Below, piece by piece: positions 26,658 to 34,993 of a DNA stretch of 58,309 nucleotides. The notes beneath the pieces are model-generated. The model made no database searches. It saw nothing but the letters and a program-made list of their open reading frames with translations, and had not been told where the DNA came from. The number at the start of each line of letters is the position of its first letter. Position 1 is the stretch's first letter. Both the position numbers and the translations under genes were made by a program. The DNA is from Comamonadaceae bacterium 2PF. GTDB taxonomy: Bacteria > Pseudomonadota > Gammaproteobacteria > Burkholderiales > Burkholderiaceae_C. The DNA lies in the NCBI GenBank assembly GCA_005502875.1, contig SCMV01000025.1, positions 1 through 58,309 of the forward strand, read 5' to 3'.

Positions 26658-28099
26658 GTTTTCCAGTTGACCCCATGCGCGGGTGGACGGCGCTGGCCCT
26701 GCTGACCGCCTACGGCCTGATGTGCGCATCGATCTGGTGGGCCCACCGCCGTCGTGAGCGCGCACGCCTTCTCCAGCAGAGCCAGCTGGGCGAGGCCACG
26801 GCGGGCGAGGCTCGCGTGCTCGTGGCGCACGGCAGCCAGACCGGCCAGGCCGAGCAGCTGGCCTGGCGCACCGCCGAGAGCCTGCACCTCGCTGGCCGAG
26901 GCGTGCGCGTGTGCCCCCTCAACGACGTCGATGCCGCAGTGCTGGCCGAGGTCAGCGAGCTCTACGTCATCACCAGCACCTACGGAGAGGGCGACCCGCC
27001 CGACAGCGCAGTGCTGTTCGCAGATCACCTGGACGCTTTGGATGCCCCCCGCCTGAGCGGCCTCAAGCACGCCGTTCTGGCACTGGGTGATCGCGAGTAC
27101 GAGCACTTCTGTGGTTTTGGTCGCCGGGTCGACGCCTGGCTGGCGCGACAAGGGGCCACGCCCTTGTTCGATCGCATCGAGGTGAACCAGTTGGACGAAG
27201 TCGCCATCCGGAACTGGTTCGAGCGCCTGTCGATGCATGCCGGTGCTGTGGCCATGGCCGGCTGGCAGGCCGAGCCTCTCGACGAAGCAGGCTGGCGCCT
27301 GGCCGATCGGCGCCTGCTCAATGAGGGCAGCCCGGGCGAAGGCGTCTTCCACCTTGAGCTGGAGCCGGTGGACGGCCCACTGCCAGCATGGGAAGCGGGC
27401 GACCTGGTGCACATCGCGCCACCGCAGGGGGCCCTCAACGAAGCGGGCGCGCCCGATCGCCTGCCGCGCGCCTACTCCATTGCATCCGTGCCCGAAGACG
27501 GCCGCCTGCACCTGCTGGTGCGCCTGCGTCGCCTGGCCGATGGGCGTGCGGGGTGTGTGTCGGGTTGGCTGTGTTTGCACGCTGCCGTCGGAGAGCGCCT
27601 CACGCTGGGCGTGCGGGCGCACCCGGTCTTTCGCATCGGTGACAACGCCGAGCGGCGCCTGCTGCTGGTGGGCAATGGCACGGGCATGGCGGGTTTGAGG
27701 GCGCACCTGCGCGCCAGAGACCCCTCGCGAACGAGCGTGCGGCCTGCGCATGGTGCGGGCCCGGTGGTCGTGCCTTGCTGGCTGTTCTTTGGCGAGCGCG
27801 ATCCGCAGATCGACCTGCATCACCGCGACGAACTGCACGCCTGGCAGGCATCCGGGTTGCTGGCCGGTCTGGACCTTGCCTTCTCTCGCGACCCGGCCGC
27901 GCCCGCCTATGTTCAGCAACGCTTGATGGAGCGCGCCAGCGACATCCGCGATTGGGTGAAGCAGGGCGCGGCCATCTACGTGTGTGGCAGCCTGAACGGC
28001 ATGGCCGCGTCGGTGGACGAGGCCCTGCGCGAGGTGCTGGGTGGCGACACCCTGCTGACCCTTCAGCGCGAAGGGCGCTACCGCCGCGACGTCTACTGA
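26654..28099 (+). CDS. Membrane-anchored NADPH flavoreductase (CPR/SiR type)
   Basis: A 481-residue diflavin reductase. An N-terminal helix (about residues 10-29, ending SIWWA, followed by HRRRERAR) anchors it with the rest in the cytosol. The flavodoxin domain binds FMN (AHGSQTGQAEQ, TSTYGEGDPP, LALGDREYEHF). A FAD domain (RAYSIAS) and an NADPH domain (GNGTGMAGL, VCGSLNGMA) follow. It looks like sulfite reductase flavoprotein or P450 reductase but stands with iron genes. It probably supplies electrons from NADPH to the PepSY protein and from there to the periplasm. A Fur box and the Fiu-like receptor gene follow. Confidence 0.88.
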   Translation: MSFPVDPMRGWTALALLTAYGLMCASIWWAHRRRERARLLQQSQLGEATAGEARVLVAHGSQTGQAEQLAWRTAESLHLAGRGVRVCPLNDVDAAVLAEVSELYVITSTYGEGDPPDSAVLFADHLDALDAPRLSGLKHAVLALGDREYEHFCGFGRRVDAWLARQGATPLFDRIEVNQLDEVAIRNWFERLSMHAGAVAMAGWQAEPLDEAGWRLADRRLLNEGSPGEGVFHLELEPVDGPLPAWEAGDLVHIAPPQGALNEAGAPDRLPRAYSIASVPEDGRLHLLVRLRRLADGRAGCVSGWLCLHAAVGERLTLGVRAHPVFRIGDNAERRLLLVGNGTGMAGLRAHLRARDPSRTSVRPAHGAGPVVVPCWLFFGERDPQIDLHHRDELHAWQASGLLAGLDLAFSRDPAAPAYVQQRLMERASDIRDWVKQGAAIYVCGSLNGMAASVDEALREVLGGDTLLTLQREGRYRRDVY

Positions 28100-28153
28100 G
28101 CGCAACACCTGTCCCTCGGATGCAGGTGCCGGTGAAATGTGAATTGATAAAAC

Positions 28154-28172
28154 AAATGAGAATCATTACCAT
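28154..28172 (+). promoter_or_regulatory. Fur box of the fiu-like receptor
   Basis: AAATGAGAATCATTACCAT is close to the Fur consensus. It overlaps a plausible promoter, with -35 TTGATA at 28144-28149 and -10 TACCAT at 28167-28172, 17 bp apart. Transcription would begin near 28179. Confidence 0.8.
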
Positions 28173-28187
28173 GTAGAAATGATTCGG

Positions 28188-28217
28188 CAACAAGGCGGCT
28201 GCAGGGCTGCCTTGTTG
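28188..28217 (+). promoter_or_regulatory. Leader hairpin upstream of the fiu-like receptor
   Basis: CAACAAGGC and GCCTTGTTG form a perfect 9-bp stem, followed by TTTCTC. It is in the presumed leader, between the Fur box and the start codon at 28275, and resembles an attenuator or a weak terminator. It would give a second level of control beyond Fur. Confidence 0.5.
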
Positions 28218-28274
28218 TTTCTCAGGCGCCCAGAGGGCGTTGTTGTGCGTCTTTTCATCTCACGAGTGTTCACC

Positions 28275-30635
28275 ATGGCCAAACAAGCCTCCATCCGCAG
28301 TCGCAAGCATGCCCCGGGCGTGCACCCTTTCATCGGCACGTCCTTGGTCGCGCTCGGTGCGCTGAGCAGCGCCTCGATCGCCGTCGCGCAAACCGCACCC
28401 CAAGACACCAAGACCCTGGAGGAGGTCACGGTCAAGGCCTCCAGGGCGAGTTCTTTCAAGGCGGAGGCATCGGCCTCGAACAAGCTCACCCAGCCTTTGC
28501 TGGACACGCCCAAGACCGTTCAGGTGGTCAAGAAGGAGGTGCTCAAGGAGCAAGGCGCTGCCAGCCTCATGGAAGCCCTGCGCAACACCCCTGGCATCAC
28601 CATGCAGTTGGGCGAAGGCGGCAACACCTCGGCCGGCGACACCTTCCAGATGCGCGGCTTTGCATCGCAGCAATCGACCTTCGTGGATGGCGTGCGCGAC
28701 CTCGGCGCGGTCAGCCGAGACATCTTCAACCTCGAACAGGTCGAAATCGTCAAGGGCCCTGCTGGCGCTGACGTGGGCCGTGGCGCCTCTTCGGGCTACA
28801 TCAACCTCATCACCAAGCTGGCCAACCGGGAAGACGCGAGCGAGGCCTCGCTGACCGTGGGAACCGCTGACAAAAAGCGCGTCACCGCCGACGTCAACCG
28901 CCAGCTGGGCGAGAACTCGGCGTTCCGCATCAACGCCATGGTGCAGGACAGTGGCGTGCCCGGTCGGGACTTCGTCAAGCAAAAGGGCGAAGCCATGGCG
29001 CCTTCGCTGGCCTTTGGCCTGGGCACCCCGACCCGCATCCACCTCTACTCCTTGCACCAGCGCCAGGACAACGTGCCCGATGGTGGTGTGCCCACCATCG
29101 GCCTGAAAGGCGCTTACCGGGGCACGGCAACCGGCACCAGCGCTGTCAACGCCACGCAGGCCGCTGCCATCAACGCCGCCCGCGCGGTCGATTCCAGCAA
29201 TTTCTACGGCAGCCGCGATGACCACGAAAAGGTCACCGCCGACATGTTCACGGCCAAGATCGAACACGACGTGAGCCCCAAGACGACGGTGCGCAACATC
29301 ACCCGCTACGGCAAGAGCCACGTCGATCGGGTGCTGACCAGCGTGGGCGCCCTGGTGGGCAGCAACGTGGGCGACCCGGTCGGCGACGCTTCGCAATGGA
29401 CGGTCAGCCGCAGCCGCCAGCGCATCGACCAGGTCAATGAAATCCTGGTTAACCAGACCAGCGTCAACACCGAGCAGACCTGGGGTGGTTTCAAGCACAG
29501 CCTGGTGGGCGGTCTGGAGCTCATGCACGAGAGCCAGACCAACAAGGGCTTTGGCACGGCCGCACAAACCATCCGTGGGGTGAGCTACGCGGCCATCACC
29601 AACCCCGCTGCCAACCTCTACAACCCGAATGCCAACGATGCGCTGGGCATCCCGTATGCGACCGGTGTGGACACGGATGGCAGCACCACCACCATCGGCC
29701 TGTACGCGCTGGACACCGTCGACCTGACGCCCCAGCTCAAGGTCAACGCAGGCCTGCGCCTGGATCACTACAGCATCAAGACCACGTCGGGCACCTTGAT
29801 CACCAGCTCCAACCTGGCCGCCAACCCGGGTTATGCGGTGGGTGGCATCGCCCCAAGTTCCTTGTCCGACTCTGACAACCTGGTCAGCTGGAACCTGGGC
29901 GTCGTCTACAAGCCGGCCACCAACGGCAGCGTTTATGCAGCGGTGGCCAACTCGCTGACCCCGCCCGGCGGCAACAACTTCGTGCTCAGCGCATCGGCCA
30001 CCAACCAGGCCAACTCCTCGCTGGACCCGCAAGAGACCACGACGATCGAGGTGGGCACCAAATGGGACCTGCTCGATGAGAAGCTGAACGTCTCGGCCGC
30101 CATCTACCGTGCCGAGAACGACAAGCAGACGTCGGTGGATGCCTTCAGCGGCCAAACGCTGCAGTTCGGCAAGACGCGCGTGGATGGCATCGAGTTCGCT
30201 GCGGTCGGTCAGATCACCAACTTCTGGCAAGTCTCTGCCGGTCTGGCGTTCATGGATGCCAAGCAGATCAAGCAGTTCAGCAGCGCCACCTCGGAGAACA
30301 ACGGCGTGCGCTGGTCGCCGGACATGACCGCCAGCGTCTGGACGTCTTACACCGCTGGTGCCTTCACCCTGGGTGGTGGTGTGCGCCATGTGTCGGATCA
30401 AAAACGCGTGATCACCAAGGGTGCCGACCTGTCGACGCAGAACATGCCCAAGATCCCCAGCTACACCCTGGTCGATCTGATGGCTGCGTACAAGGTCAGC
30501 AAGAACCTCAACCTCCAGCTCAATGTGTACAACCTGTTCGACAAGGATTACATCGAGAAGTTGAACAACAACGGTGGCCGCTACATGCCGGGCGCCCCCC
30601 GCACCGTGTCGCTGACCGCCAGCGTGAAGTTCTGA
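28275..30635 (+). CDS. fiu: TonB-dependent catecholate siderophore receptor (Fiu-like)
   Basis: An outer-membrane receptor of 786 residues of the Fiu group, which in E. coli imports monomeric catechol-iron complexes. It has the Fiu-like N-terminus [20 protein letters not shown], a signal end at about VAQ (residue 39), a plug domain with [19 protein letters not shown] and [19 protein letters not shown], and a barrel ending TASVKF. ATG 28275 was chosen because it gives this N-terminus; an ATG at 28179 is too close to the Fur box and would translate the leader hairpin. piuC follows, as with Fiu/PiuA elsewhere. The exact ligand is unproven. Confidence 0.93.
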   Translation: MAKQASIRSRKHAPGVHPFIGTSLVALGALSSASIAVAQTAPQDTKTLEEVTVKASRASSFKAEASASNKLTQPLLDTPKTVQVVKKEVLKEQGAASLMEALRNTPGITMQLGEGGNTSAGDTFQMRGFASQQSTFVDGVRDLGAVSRDIFNLEQVEIVKGPAGADVGRGASSGYINLITKLANREDASEASLTVGTADKKRVTADVNRQLGENSAFRINAMVQDSGVPGRDFVKQKGEAMAPSLAFGLGTPTRIHLYSLHQRQDNVPDGGVPTIGLKGAYRGTATGTSAVNATQAAAINAARAVDSSNFYGSRDDHEKVTADMFTAKIEHDVSPKTTVRNITRYGKSHVDRVLTSVGALVGSNVGDPVGDASQWTVSRSRQRIDQVNEILVNQTSVNTEQTWGGFKHSLVGGLELMHESQTNKGFGTAAQTIRGVSYAAITNPAANLYNPNANDALGIPYATGVDTDGSTTTIGLYALDTVDLTPQLKVNAGLRLDHYSIKTTSGTLITSSNLAANPGYAVGGIAPSSLSDSDNLVSWNLGVVYKPATNGSVYAAVANSLTPPGGNNFVLSASATNQANSSLDPQETTTIEVGTKWDLLDEKLNVSAAIYRAENDKQTSVDAFSGQTLQFGKTRVDGIEFAAVGQITNFWQVSAGLAFMDAKQIKQFSSATSENNGVRWSPDMTASVWTSYTAGAFTLGGGVRHVSDQKRVITKGADLSTQNMPKIPSYTLVDLMAAYKVSKNLNLQLNVYNLFDKDYIEKLNNNGGRYMPGAPRTVSLTASVKF

Positions 30636-30675
30636 CCTGACTGGCAGGGGGAGCCACAGGGGTGGCATCCCTTGC

Positions 30676-30712
30676 AAGGGCCCTGCGTCGCTTTTGAGCG
30701 GTGCAGGGCCTT
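30676..30712 (+). terminator. Hairpin between fiu-like gene and piuC
   Basis: GGCCCTGC pairs with GCAGGGCC around a loop of about 16 nt, shortly after the receptor stop. A pure T run is missing, so partial termination between receptor and piuC is the more likely effect. Confidence 0.5.
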
Positions 30713-30741
30713 CGACGTTTCTGCATTCAAGGAGTTCGATC

Positions 30742-31437
30742 GTGTTGCTTCATGTTCCCCAGGTGCTGAGCGCCACACAGGTGCAAGCCATCCGCCAGGC
30801 CTTGCAGGAAGCGGGCGAAGCCGTTTGGGCGGATGGCCGGGCCACCGCAGGCGCCCAGGCTGTTCAGGTCAAGGCCAATCAACAACTCGAGCCTGGCTCG
30901 CCCCTGGCGGTGCAACTGGGCGAGCAGGTGGCGCATGCCTTGCAGTCGCATCCGATGTTCGCTTCCGCCGCATTGCCCAACCGCATGATCACGCCGCTGT
31001 TCAACCGCTACACGGGGGGCGGCACGTATGGCAACCACATCGACGGTGCCTTCCAGCGCGATGCGCGCGCAGGTGGGGCAGGGCGCATCCGCAGCGATGT
31101 GTCCACCACCGTGTTCCTTTGCGATCCCGATGAATACGAGGGCGGTGAGCTGATCGTCGAAGACAGCTACGGCGCTCACGAGGTCAAGCTGCAGGCGGGT
31201 GATGCCATCGTCTACCCATCGACGAGCTTGCACCGGGTTGAACCGGTCACGCGCGGCGCACGGTTGGCGGCCTTCTTGTGGACCCAAAGCCTGGTGCGCG
31301 AAGACGCGCGGCGCGCGATGCTGTTCGAGCTGGACATGAACATCCTGGCGCTGCGCCAGCAACTGGGCGACACGCCACAGGTGGTGTCCCTCACGGGGCA
31401 CTATCACAACCTGCTGCGCATGTGGGCCGAACTCTGA
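30742..31437 (+). CDS. piuC: PiuC-type Fe(II)/2-oxoglutarate dioxygenase, second copy
   Basis: A 231-residue PKHD-type hydroxylase, paralogue of the gene at 13743-14426. The triad is H99 and D101 in YGNHID and H164 in TSLHRV, with VTRGAR for 2-oxoglutarate. GTG 30742 was chosen because AAGGAG lies at 30729-30734 in front of it; the open frame upstream runs into the hairpin. It differs from the first copy by an insert ([10 protein letters not shown], about 106-115) between the HxD motif and the next strand. Its place after a Fiu-like receptor is the common piuA-piuC pairing. Confidence 0.92.
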   Translation: MLLHVPQVLSATQVQAIRQALQEAGEAVWADGRATAGAQAVQVKANQQLEPGSPLAVQLGEQVAHALQSHPMFASAALPNRMITPLFNRYTGGGTYGNHIDGAFQRDARAGGAGRIRSDVSTTVFLCDPDEYEGGELIVEDSYGAHEVKLQAGDAIVYPSTSLHRVEPVTRGARLAAFLWTQSLVREDARRAMLFELDMNILALRQQLGDTPQVVSLTGHYHNLLRMWAEL

Positions 31438-31491
31438 GGACGGCAGCGCGACCTCTCCCGAGGCCGCGCCTGTCCCTTTTCTGGTTCAAAC

Positions 31492-31627
31492 AAAAAAGCG
31501 TTTGCCGCCAGACCCTGTCTGCCACCTTCTCGGCCCCCACAGCCAATCAGGCGACATCCCCACCACGGTCTGCCCGGCGGGCCTCAGGTCCCACCGGCTT
31601 GTCAGACAAGGTCTGTGCGACAAACGC
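31492..31627 (-). ncRNA. Candidate Fur-controlled small RNA
   Basis: Predicted transcript of about 136 nt on the minus strand. Its first 28 nt (GCGTTTGTCGCACAGACC...) pair with 27 nt near the 3' end (...GGTCTGGCGGCAAACGC), with two G-U pairs, one A-G mismatch and one bulged A. The long stem is followed at once by six Ts, as in an intrinsic terminator. Inside, CCGGTGGG and CCCGCCGG form another 8-bp stem (31574-31597) that starts just after the 5' arm. A promoter with a Fur box in its spacer lies directly in front and would start the RNA at the first base of the arm. No open reading frame of use is present. No known family recognised. Confidence 0.55.
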
Positions 31628-31633
31628 GTAGCT

Positions 31634-31662
31634 ATATTAACGATAATCATTCGCATTTGCAA
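31634..31662 (-). promoter_or_regulatory. Promoter with embedded Fur box (candidate sRNA)
   Basis: On the minus strand -35 TTGCAA (31662-31657) and -10 TAATAT (31639-31634) are 17 bp apart. The spacer and -35 contain GCAAATGCGAATGATTATC, a good Fur operator. No protein gene starts within 1 kb on this strand downstream, so the transcript is probably the small RNA. Confidence 0.7.
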
Positions 31663-31738
31663 GAGTCCATGGGGACCTCAGGGGAATGAAGGGCAAATGC
31701 GTGGACGGTGCGGGGTGAGACGGTGTGCAGAGCCCATG

Positions 31739-31764
31739 AAAAAGGGCCCCCCGCAGGGAGCCCT
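31739..31764 (-). terminator. Rho-independent terminator of terC
   Basis: Minus strand: AGGGC...GCCCT stem with extra G-C pairs, ending in TTTTT. It lies about 40 bp after the terC stop. Confidence 0.75.
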
Positions 31765-31800
31765 GGTCGCGACCGAGGCCGCTGGCGCAACGCGCGGGTG

Positions 31801-32769
31801 TCAGCCGGCCGTCTTGCTGGCGCCGATCTTGGGCGCGGTCTTGACGCTCCAGATCATCGTGATGGCCAGGATGCCGATCACCACACCCAGCGAGACCATC
31901 ACCGGGATCTTGTAGATGTCGATGAGCATCATCTTCGTGCCGATGAAGACCAGGATCACCGCCAGGCCGTAGCTCAGCAGGTGGAACTTGGCGGCCATGG
32001 CAGCGAGCAGGAAGTACATCGCCCGCAAGCCCAGGATGGCGAAGATGTTCGACGTCAGCACGATGAAGGGGTCGGACGTGATGGCGTAGATGGCGGGGAT
32101 GGAGTCGACCGCGAAGATCACGTCGGTGAAACCCACCAGGGCCACCACCAGCAGCAGCGGGGTGGCGACCTTCACGCCGTTCTGCACGGTCCAGAAGTTC
32201 TCGCCGTCGAAGTTCTTGCTCACGGGCATCACCTTGCGCAGGAACTTCAGGGCGGGGTTGCCTTCGAGGTCGGGTTCCTTGTCAGCCGCCCACCACATCT
32301 TGACGCCCGTGAAGAACAGGAAGGCACCGAAGACGTAGAGGATCCAGTGGAACTGGCTGATCAGCCAGCCGCCCACCAGGATCATCACCGTGCGCAGCAC
32401 GATGGCGCCGATGATGCCGATCATCAACACGCGCTTCTGGTAGGCCGGGGGCACCGCGAAGTACGTGAAGATCATCAGGAAGACGAAGATGTTGTCCACC
32501 GCCAGCGACTTCTCGATGAGGTAGCCGGTGAGGAATTCGAGCGCCTTGGTGTTGGCCACCGCCGTGCCCAGCTCTTGCTGGTAGGCCCACCACAGCAGGC
32601 CGTTGAAGGCGAAGGACAGGGCCACCCAGATGGCGGACCACTTGATGGCTTCGGGGACGGTGACCTCGTGCGCGCCCTGTTTTTTCAGGACGACGAAGTC
32701 GACGAAGAGCGCCACGAGGACGATGGCAACGAAGATGACCCACAGCCAGGTGGGAACGGTGCTGAACAT
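31801..32769 (-). CDS. TerC-family integral membrane protein (Alx-like)
   Basis: A membrane protein of 322 residues with about nine hydrophobic helices. It belongs to the TerC/Alx family, for which manganese export is now supported in several bacteria. Family marks are EKSLAVDNIFVFLMIF with acidic residues in a helix, and FAVDSIPAIYAIT in a second repeat, giving the paired Asp residues thought to bind metal. ATG 32769 is preferred because GGAG precedes it; a TTG at 32790 would add 7 residues. A yybP-ykoY riboswitch lies in the leader, so expression should rise with Mn2+. It sits between the two iron loci. Confidence 0.93.
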   Translation of the reverse strand: MFSTVPTWLWVIFVAIVLVALFVDFVVLKKQGAHEVTVPEAIKWSAIWVALSFAFNGLLWWAYQQELGTAVANTKALEFLTGYLIEKSLAVDNIFVFLMIFTYFAVPPAYQKRVLMIGIIGAIVLRTVMILVGGWLISQFHWILYVFGAFLFFTGVKMWWAADKEPDLEGNPALKFLRKVMPVSKNFDGENFWTVQNGVKVATPLLLVVALVGFTDVIFAVDSIPAIYAITSDPFIVLTSNIFAILGLRAMYFLLAAMAAKFHLLSYGLAVILVFIGTKMMLIDIYKIPVMVSLGVVIGILAITMIWSVKTAPKIGASKTAG

Positions 32770-32827
32770 GCAGTTGACTCCGGTGAACAAACATGACGCA
32801 GCCGTGGACGACGGCCGCGCGCCTGTG

Positions 32828-32958
32828 CACCGAAAGGTCTTGCGAAGCAGGCCAGGCGGCCTGCCGTGCCACCCGGGTCAGGGGCCATTGCGGCCCCCGC
32901 CGTACTGACGGGTCGACACCAACCGGGTGAGCGGAGAGCTACTCCCCCTTCGGACGTG
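32828..32958 (-). promoter_or_regulatory. yybP-ykoY (Mn2+) riboswitch
   Basis: Leader of terC. On the minus strand it shows the conserved GGGGAGTAGCT early (about 32948-32938) and GCAAGACCTTT late (about 32843-32833). The outer stem P1 forms from CCGAAGG and CCTTTCGG. The association of this riboswitch with alx/terC genes is well known. Mn2+ binding would alter structure ahead of the start codon, where GGCCGTCGTCCACGGC can form a small hairpin. Confidence 0.82.
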
Positions 32959-33030
32959 CGAAGTTTACACAGGCCGAGCAAGTCCTGGCGAAATTTGTGG
33001 GCATTGGAGGCTCGGCCTTGGCGATCGTGC

Positions 33031-33837
33031 TCAATCCGTCACGGCCGAAGCCATGCCAGACAGGGCCAGCCAGCTGCCTTGCCGGCCTGGGCGGGGCAGG
33101 CGCTCGCACAGCACGCCCCAGATGCGCTGGATCAACGTGGGCTGCAACACCTCGTCGCAGCGGCCCATGGTCTCGAGCCGGCCCTCGCGCAGCACCAGGG
33201 CCTGGTCGGCGTAGGCTTCGGCCAGGTTGAGGTCGTGCAGCACCACCACGATGCCGTGGCCCTGTGCGGCGAGTTGCCTCATCAGGCGCATCACGCTGTG
33301 CTGGTGAGCCAGGTCGAGAGCGGCGGTGGGCTCGTCGAGCATCAGCCAGCGCGGCGCGTCGTCATCGGGGTGTGGCGTGACCTGGGCCAGCACGCGCGCG
33401 AGTTGCACGCGGGCTTTTTCGCCCCCTGACAGGCCAGCGTGCAGGCGGTCAAGCAGGTGCAGGGCGCCGACGGTGTCCAGGCACTGCTCGACCAGCTCGC
33501 CTTCCAGCGGGTGCGGGCGGTCTGCGTGGGGGTGGCGTCCCATGCGCACGATGTCGCGCACGCTGAAATCGAACGGCACTTGCAGCTCTTGCGAGAGCAG
33601 GGCGCGGTGCCGCGCGAGCTCGACCGTGTCCCAGTCGGACAGCGCCTTGCCGTGCAGGTGAACGCGGCGAGCGCTGCCACCTTGCAGCCCGCACAGTGCG
33701 TGCATGAACGTGGATTTGCCCGCGCCGTTGGGGCCGAGCACCGCGTGCACCTGGCCAGCTTGCAACTGCACGAAAGGCACGTCGAGCACCCGGCGATCGC
33801 CGTGGCGCACCATCAGGTCGTGGGCAGACAGGCTCAT
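33031..33837 (-). CDS. hmuV: Heme ABC transporter ATP-binding protein HmuV
   Basis: The 268-residue ATPase of the heme importer. Walker A is GPNGAGKST, the signature is LSGGEKARVQLARVLAQ and Walker B is RWLMLDEPTAALD, with the H-loop in VVLHDLNLAEAYAD. The C-terminal length and GRCDEVLQPTLIQRIWGV fit HmuV. A ribosome site AAGGAG lies before the ATG. It is the last gene of the heme operon, 25 bp after the permease. Confidence 0.94.
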   Translation of the reverse strand: MSLSAHDLMVRHGDRRVLDVPFVQLQAGQVHAVLGPNGAGKSTFMHALCGLQGGSARRVHLHGKALSDWDTVELARHRALLSQELQVPFDFSVRDIVRMGRHPHADRPHPLEGELVEQCLDTVGALHLLDRLHAGLSGGEKARVQLARVLAQVTPHPDDDAPRWLMLDEPTAALDLAHQHSVMRLMRQLAAQGHGIVVVLHDLNLAEAYADQALVLREGRLETMGRCDEVLQPTLIQRIWGVLCERLPRPGRQGSWLALSGMASAVTD

Positions 33838-33862
33838 CTCAAGCTCCTTGTGTCAGGCGATT

Positions 33863-34993
33863 TCAGAACGTCGAAGAACGGTGTTTGCCGCTGCGCAGCA
33901 GCCACAGGAAGGTGGGCGCACCGATCAGGCCGGTGAGCACGCCCAGTGGCATCTCGGCAGGAGCCAGCGCTGTGCGCGCCGCCGTGTCGGCCAGCAGCAC
34001 CAGGCTGGCGCCCAGCAAGGCCGAGCCTGGCAACACCGCGCGGTGCGAAGGGCCGCAGAGCAGCCGCACCAGGTGGGGCGCCAGCAGGCCGATGAATCCC
34101 ACCATGCCGATGACGGCGGTGACGGCTGCCACGGCCAGCGCGGCCAGGGCCACGCAGCGCCGCTGCAGCGAGGCCACGTTCACGCCGGACAGGGTGGCCT
34201 GCGCTTCACCCAGCGACAGCGCATCGAGCGCTGCCGCCAGGCGTGGGGCCAGCGCACACGCCACCAGCACCGCCGGCAGCACGCAGGCCACGGCCAGCCA
34301 GTGGCTGGGCGCCAGGCTGCCCAGCATCCAGAAGGTGAGGGCGCGCAATTGGGTGTCGGTGGCGAAGTGGGTCAAGAGGCCCAGCGCCGAGCCCGCCAGC
34401 GCGTTCACGGCCACGCCCACCAGCAGCAAGCGCGTGACGGCCACGTGACCATGCTGACGCGCCAGCCGCCAGACGATGGCCGTGGTCAACAACGCCACGG
34501 TGAAGGCGCCCAGCATGCTGCCGCTCATGCCCAACCAACCGGTGTGAAAGCCCGCCACCGTCCAGCCCGCCAGCGGCAGCAACACGATGAAGGCGGCGGC
34601 GCCGAGCGCGGCACCGGCCTGCACACCGATGAGGCCCGGGTCGGCCAGCGGGTTGCGGAACAGGCCCTGCACCATGGCGCCCGACACGCCCAACGCGGCA
34701 CCAGCCAGCAGGCCCATCGCCAGGCGCGGCGCGCGGATGTGCCAGAACACCTCGGCCCCGGAGACGTCGCCCTTTGCCACGCCCGAGCCGAGCTGGAGCA
34801 CGTCGCGCCAGCCCAAGGCGAAGGGGCCGTTGCTGGCCGCCACCAGCAGGCTGACGAGCAGCAGCAGGCCGGCGCCGAGCAGCGTTGCTGGGGCAGACAG
34901 CAGGCGGCCTGGGTCGGCACGCCAGTGCCTGCGGCGCGTGCGCGCGGGCTGCGAGGTCGATGACGTGGCCGTTGAAGACATCACCACGCTCAT
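33863..34993 (-). CDS. hmuU: Heme ABC transporter permease HmuU
   Basis: A FecCD-family permease of 376 residues with about ten membrane helices. It moves heme across the inner membrane together with HmuV and HmuT. Recognisable parts are WHIRAPRLAMGLLAGAALG, VQGLFRNPLADPGLIGVQAG and GMVGFIGLLAPHLVRLLCG (the ATPase coupling loop). The ATG at 34993 overlaps the hmuT stop (ATGA), which supports this start and coupling; 34981 is another in-frame ATG. Confidence 0.94.
   Translation of the reverse strand: MSVVMSSTATSSTSQPARTRRRHWRADPGRLLSAPATLLGAGLLLLVSLLVAASNGPFALGWRDVLQLGSGVAKGDVSGAEVFWHIRAPRLAMGLLAGAALGVSGAMVQGLFRNPLADPGLIGVQAGAALGAAAFIVLLPLAGWTVAGFHTGWLGMSGSMLGAFTVALLTTAIVWRLARQHGHVAVTRLLLVGVAVNALAGSALGLLTHFATDTQLRALTFWMLGSLAPSHWLAVACVLPAVLVACALAPRLAAALDALSLGEAQATLSGVNVASLQRRCVALAALAVAAVTAVIGMVGFIGLLAPHLVRLLCGPSHRAVLPGSALLGASLVLLADTAARTALAPAEMPLGVLTGLIGAPTFLWLLRSGKHRSSTF

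Larger units (their letters stand above)
31438..31800. other. 363-bp gene-free stretch between piuC and terC
   Basis: No protein gene is convincing here. The stretch holds, from left to right, six As (T6 on the minus strand) at 31492-31497, an inverted repeat (31498-31524 with 31600-31627), a promoter overlapping a Fur box (31634-31662), about 75 bp of unremarkable sequence, and the terC terminator (31739-31764). Confidence 0.75.

Noticed and set aside
26654..28099. Sulfite reductase flavoprotein subunit (CysJ)
   Set aside because: Domain order fits, but it has a membrane anchor, no cysI neighbour and iron-gene context, so a reductase of the iron pathway is more likely.
28179..28274. Longer N-terminus for the Fiu-like receptor from ATG 28179
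   Set aside because: The start would be 7 nt after the Fur box and at the predicted transcription start, and the added residues come before a complete signal peptide.
31498..31627. Inverted repeat read as a small transposable element (MITE)
   Set aside because: Arms of 27-28 bp would fit, but no target duplication flanks them, no second copy was noticed in the window, and a promoter and T run fit exactly to the arm ends, which favours an RNA gene.
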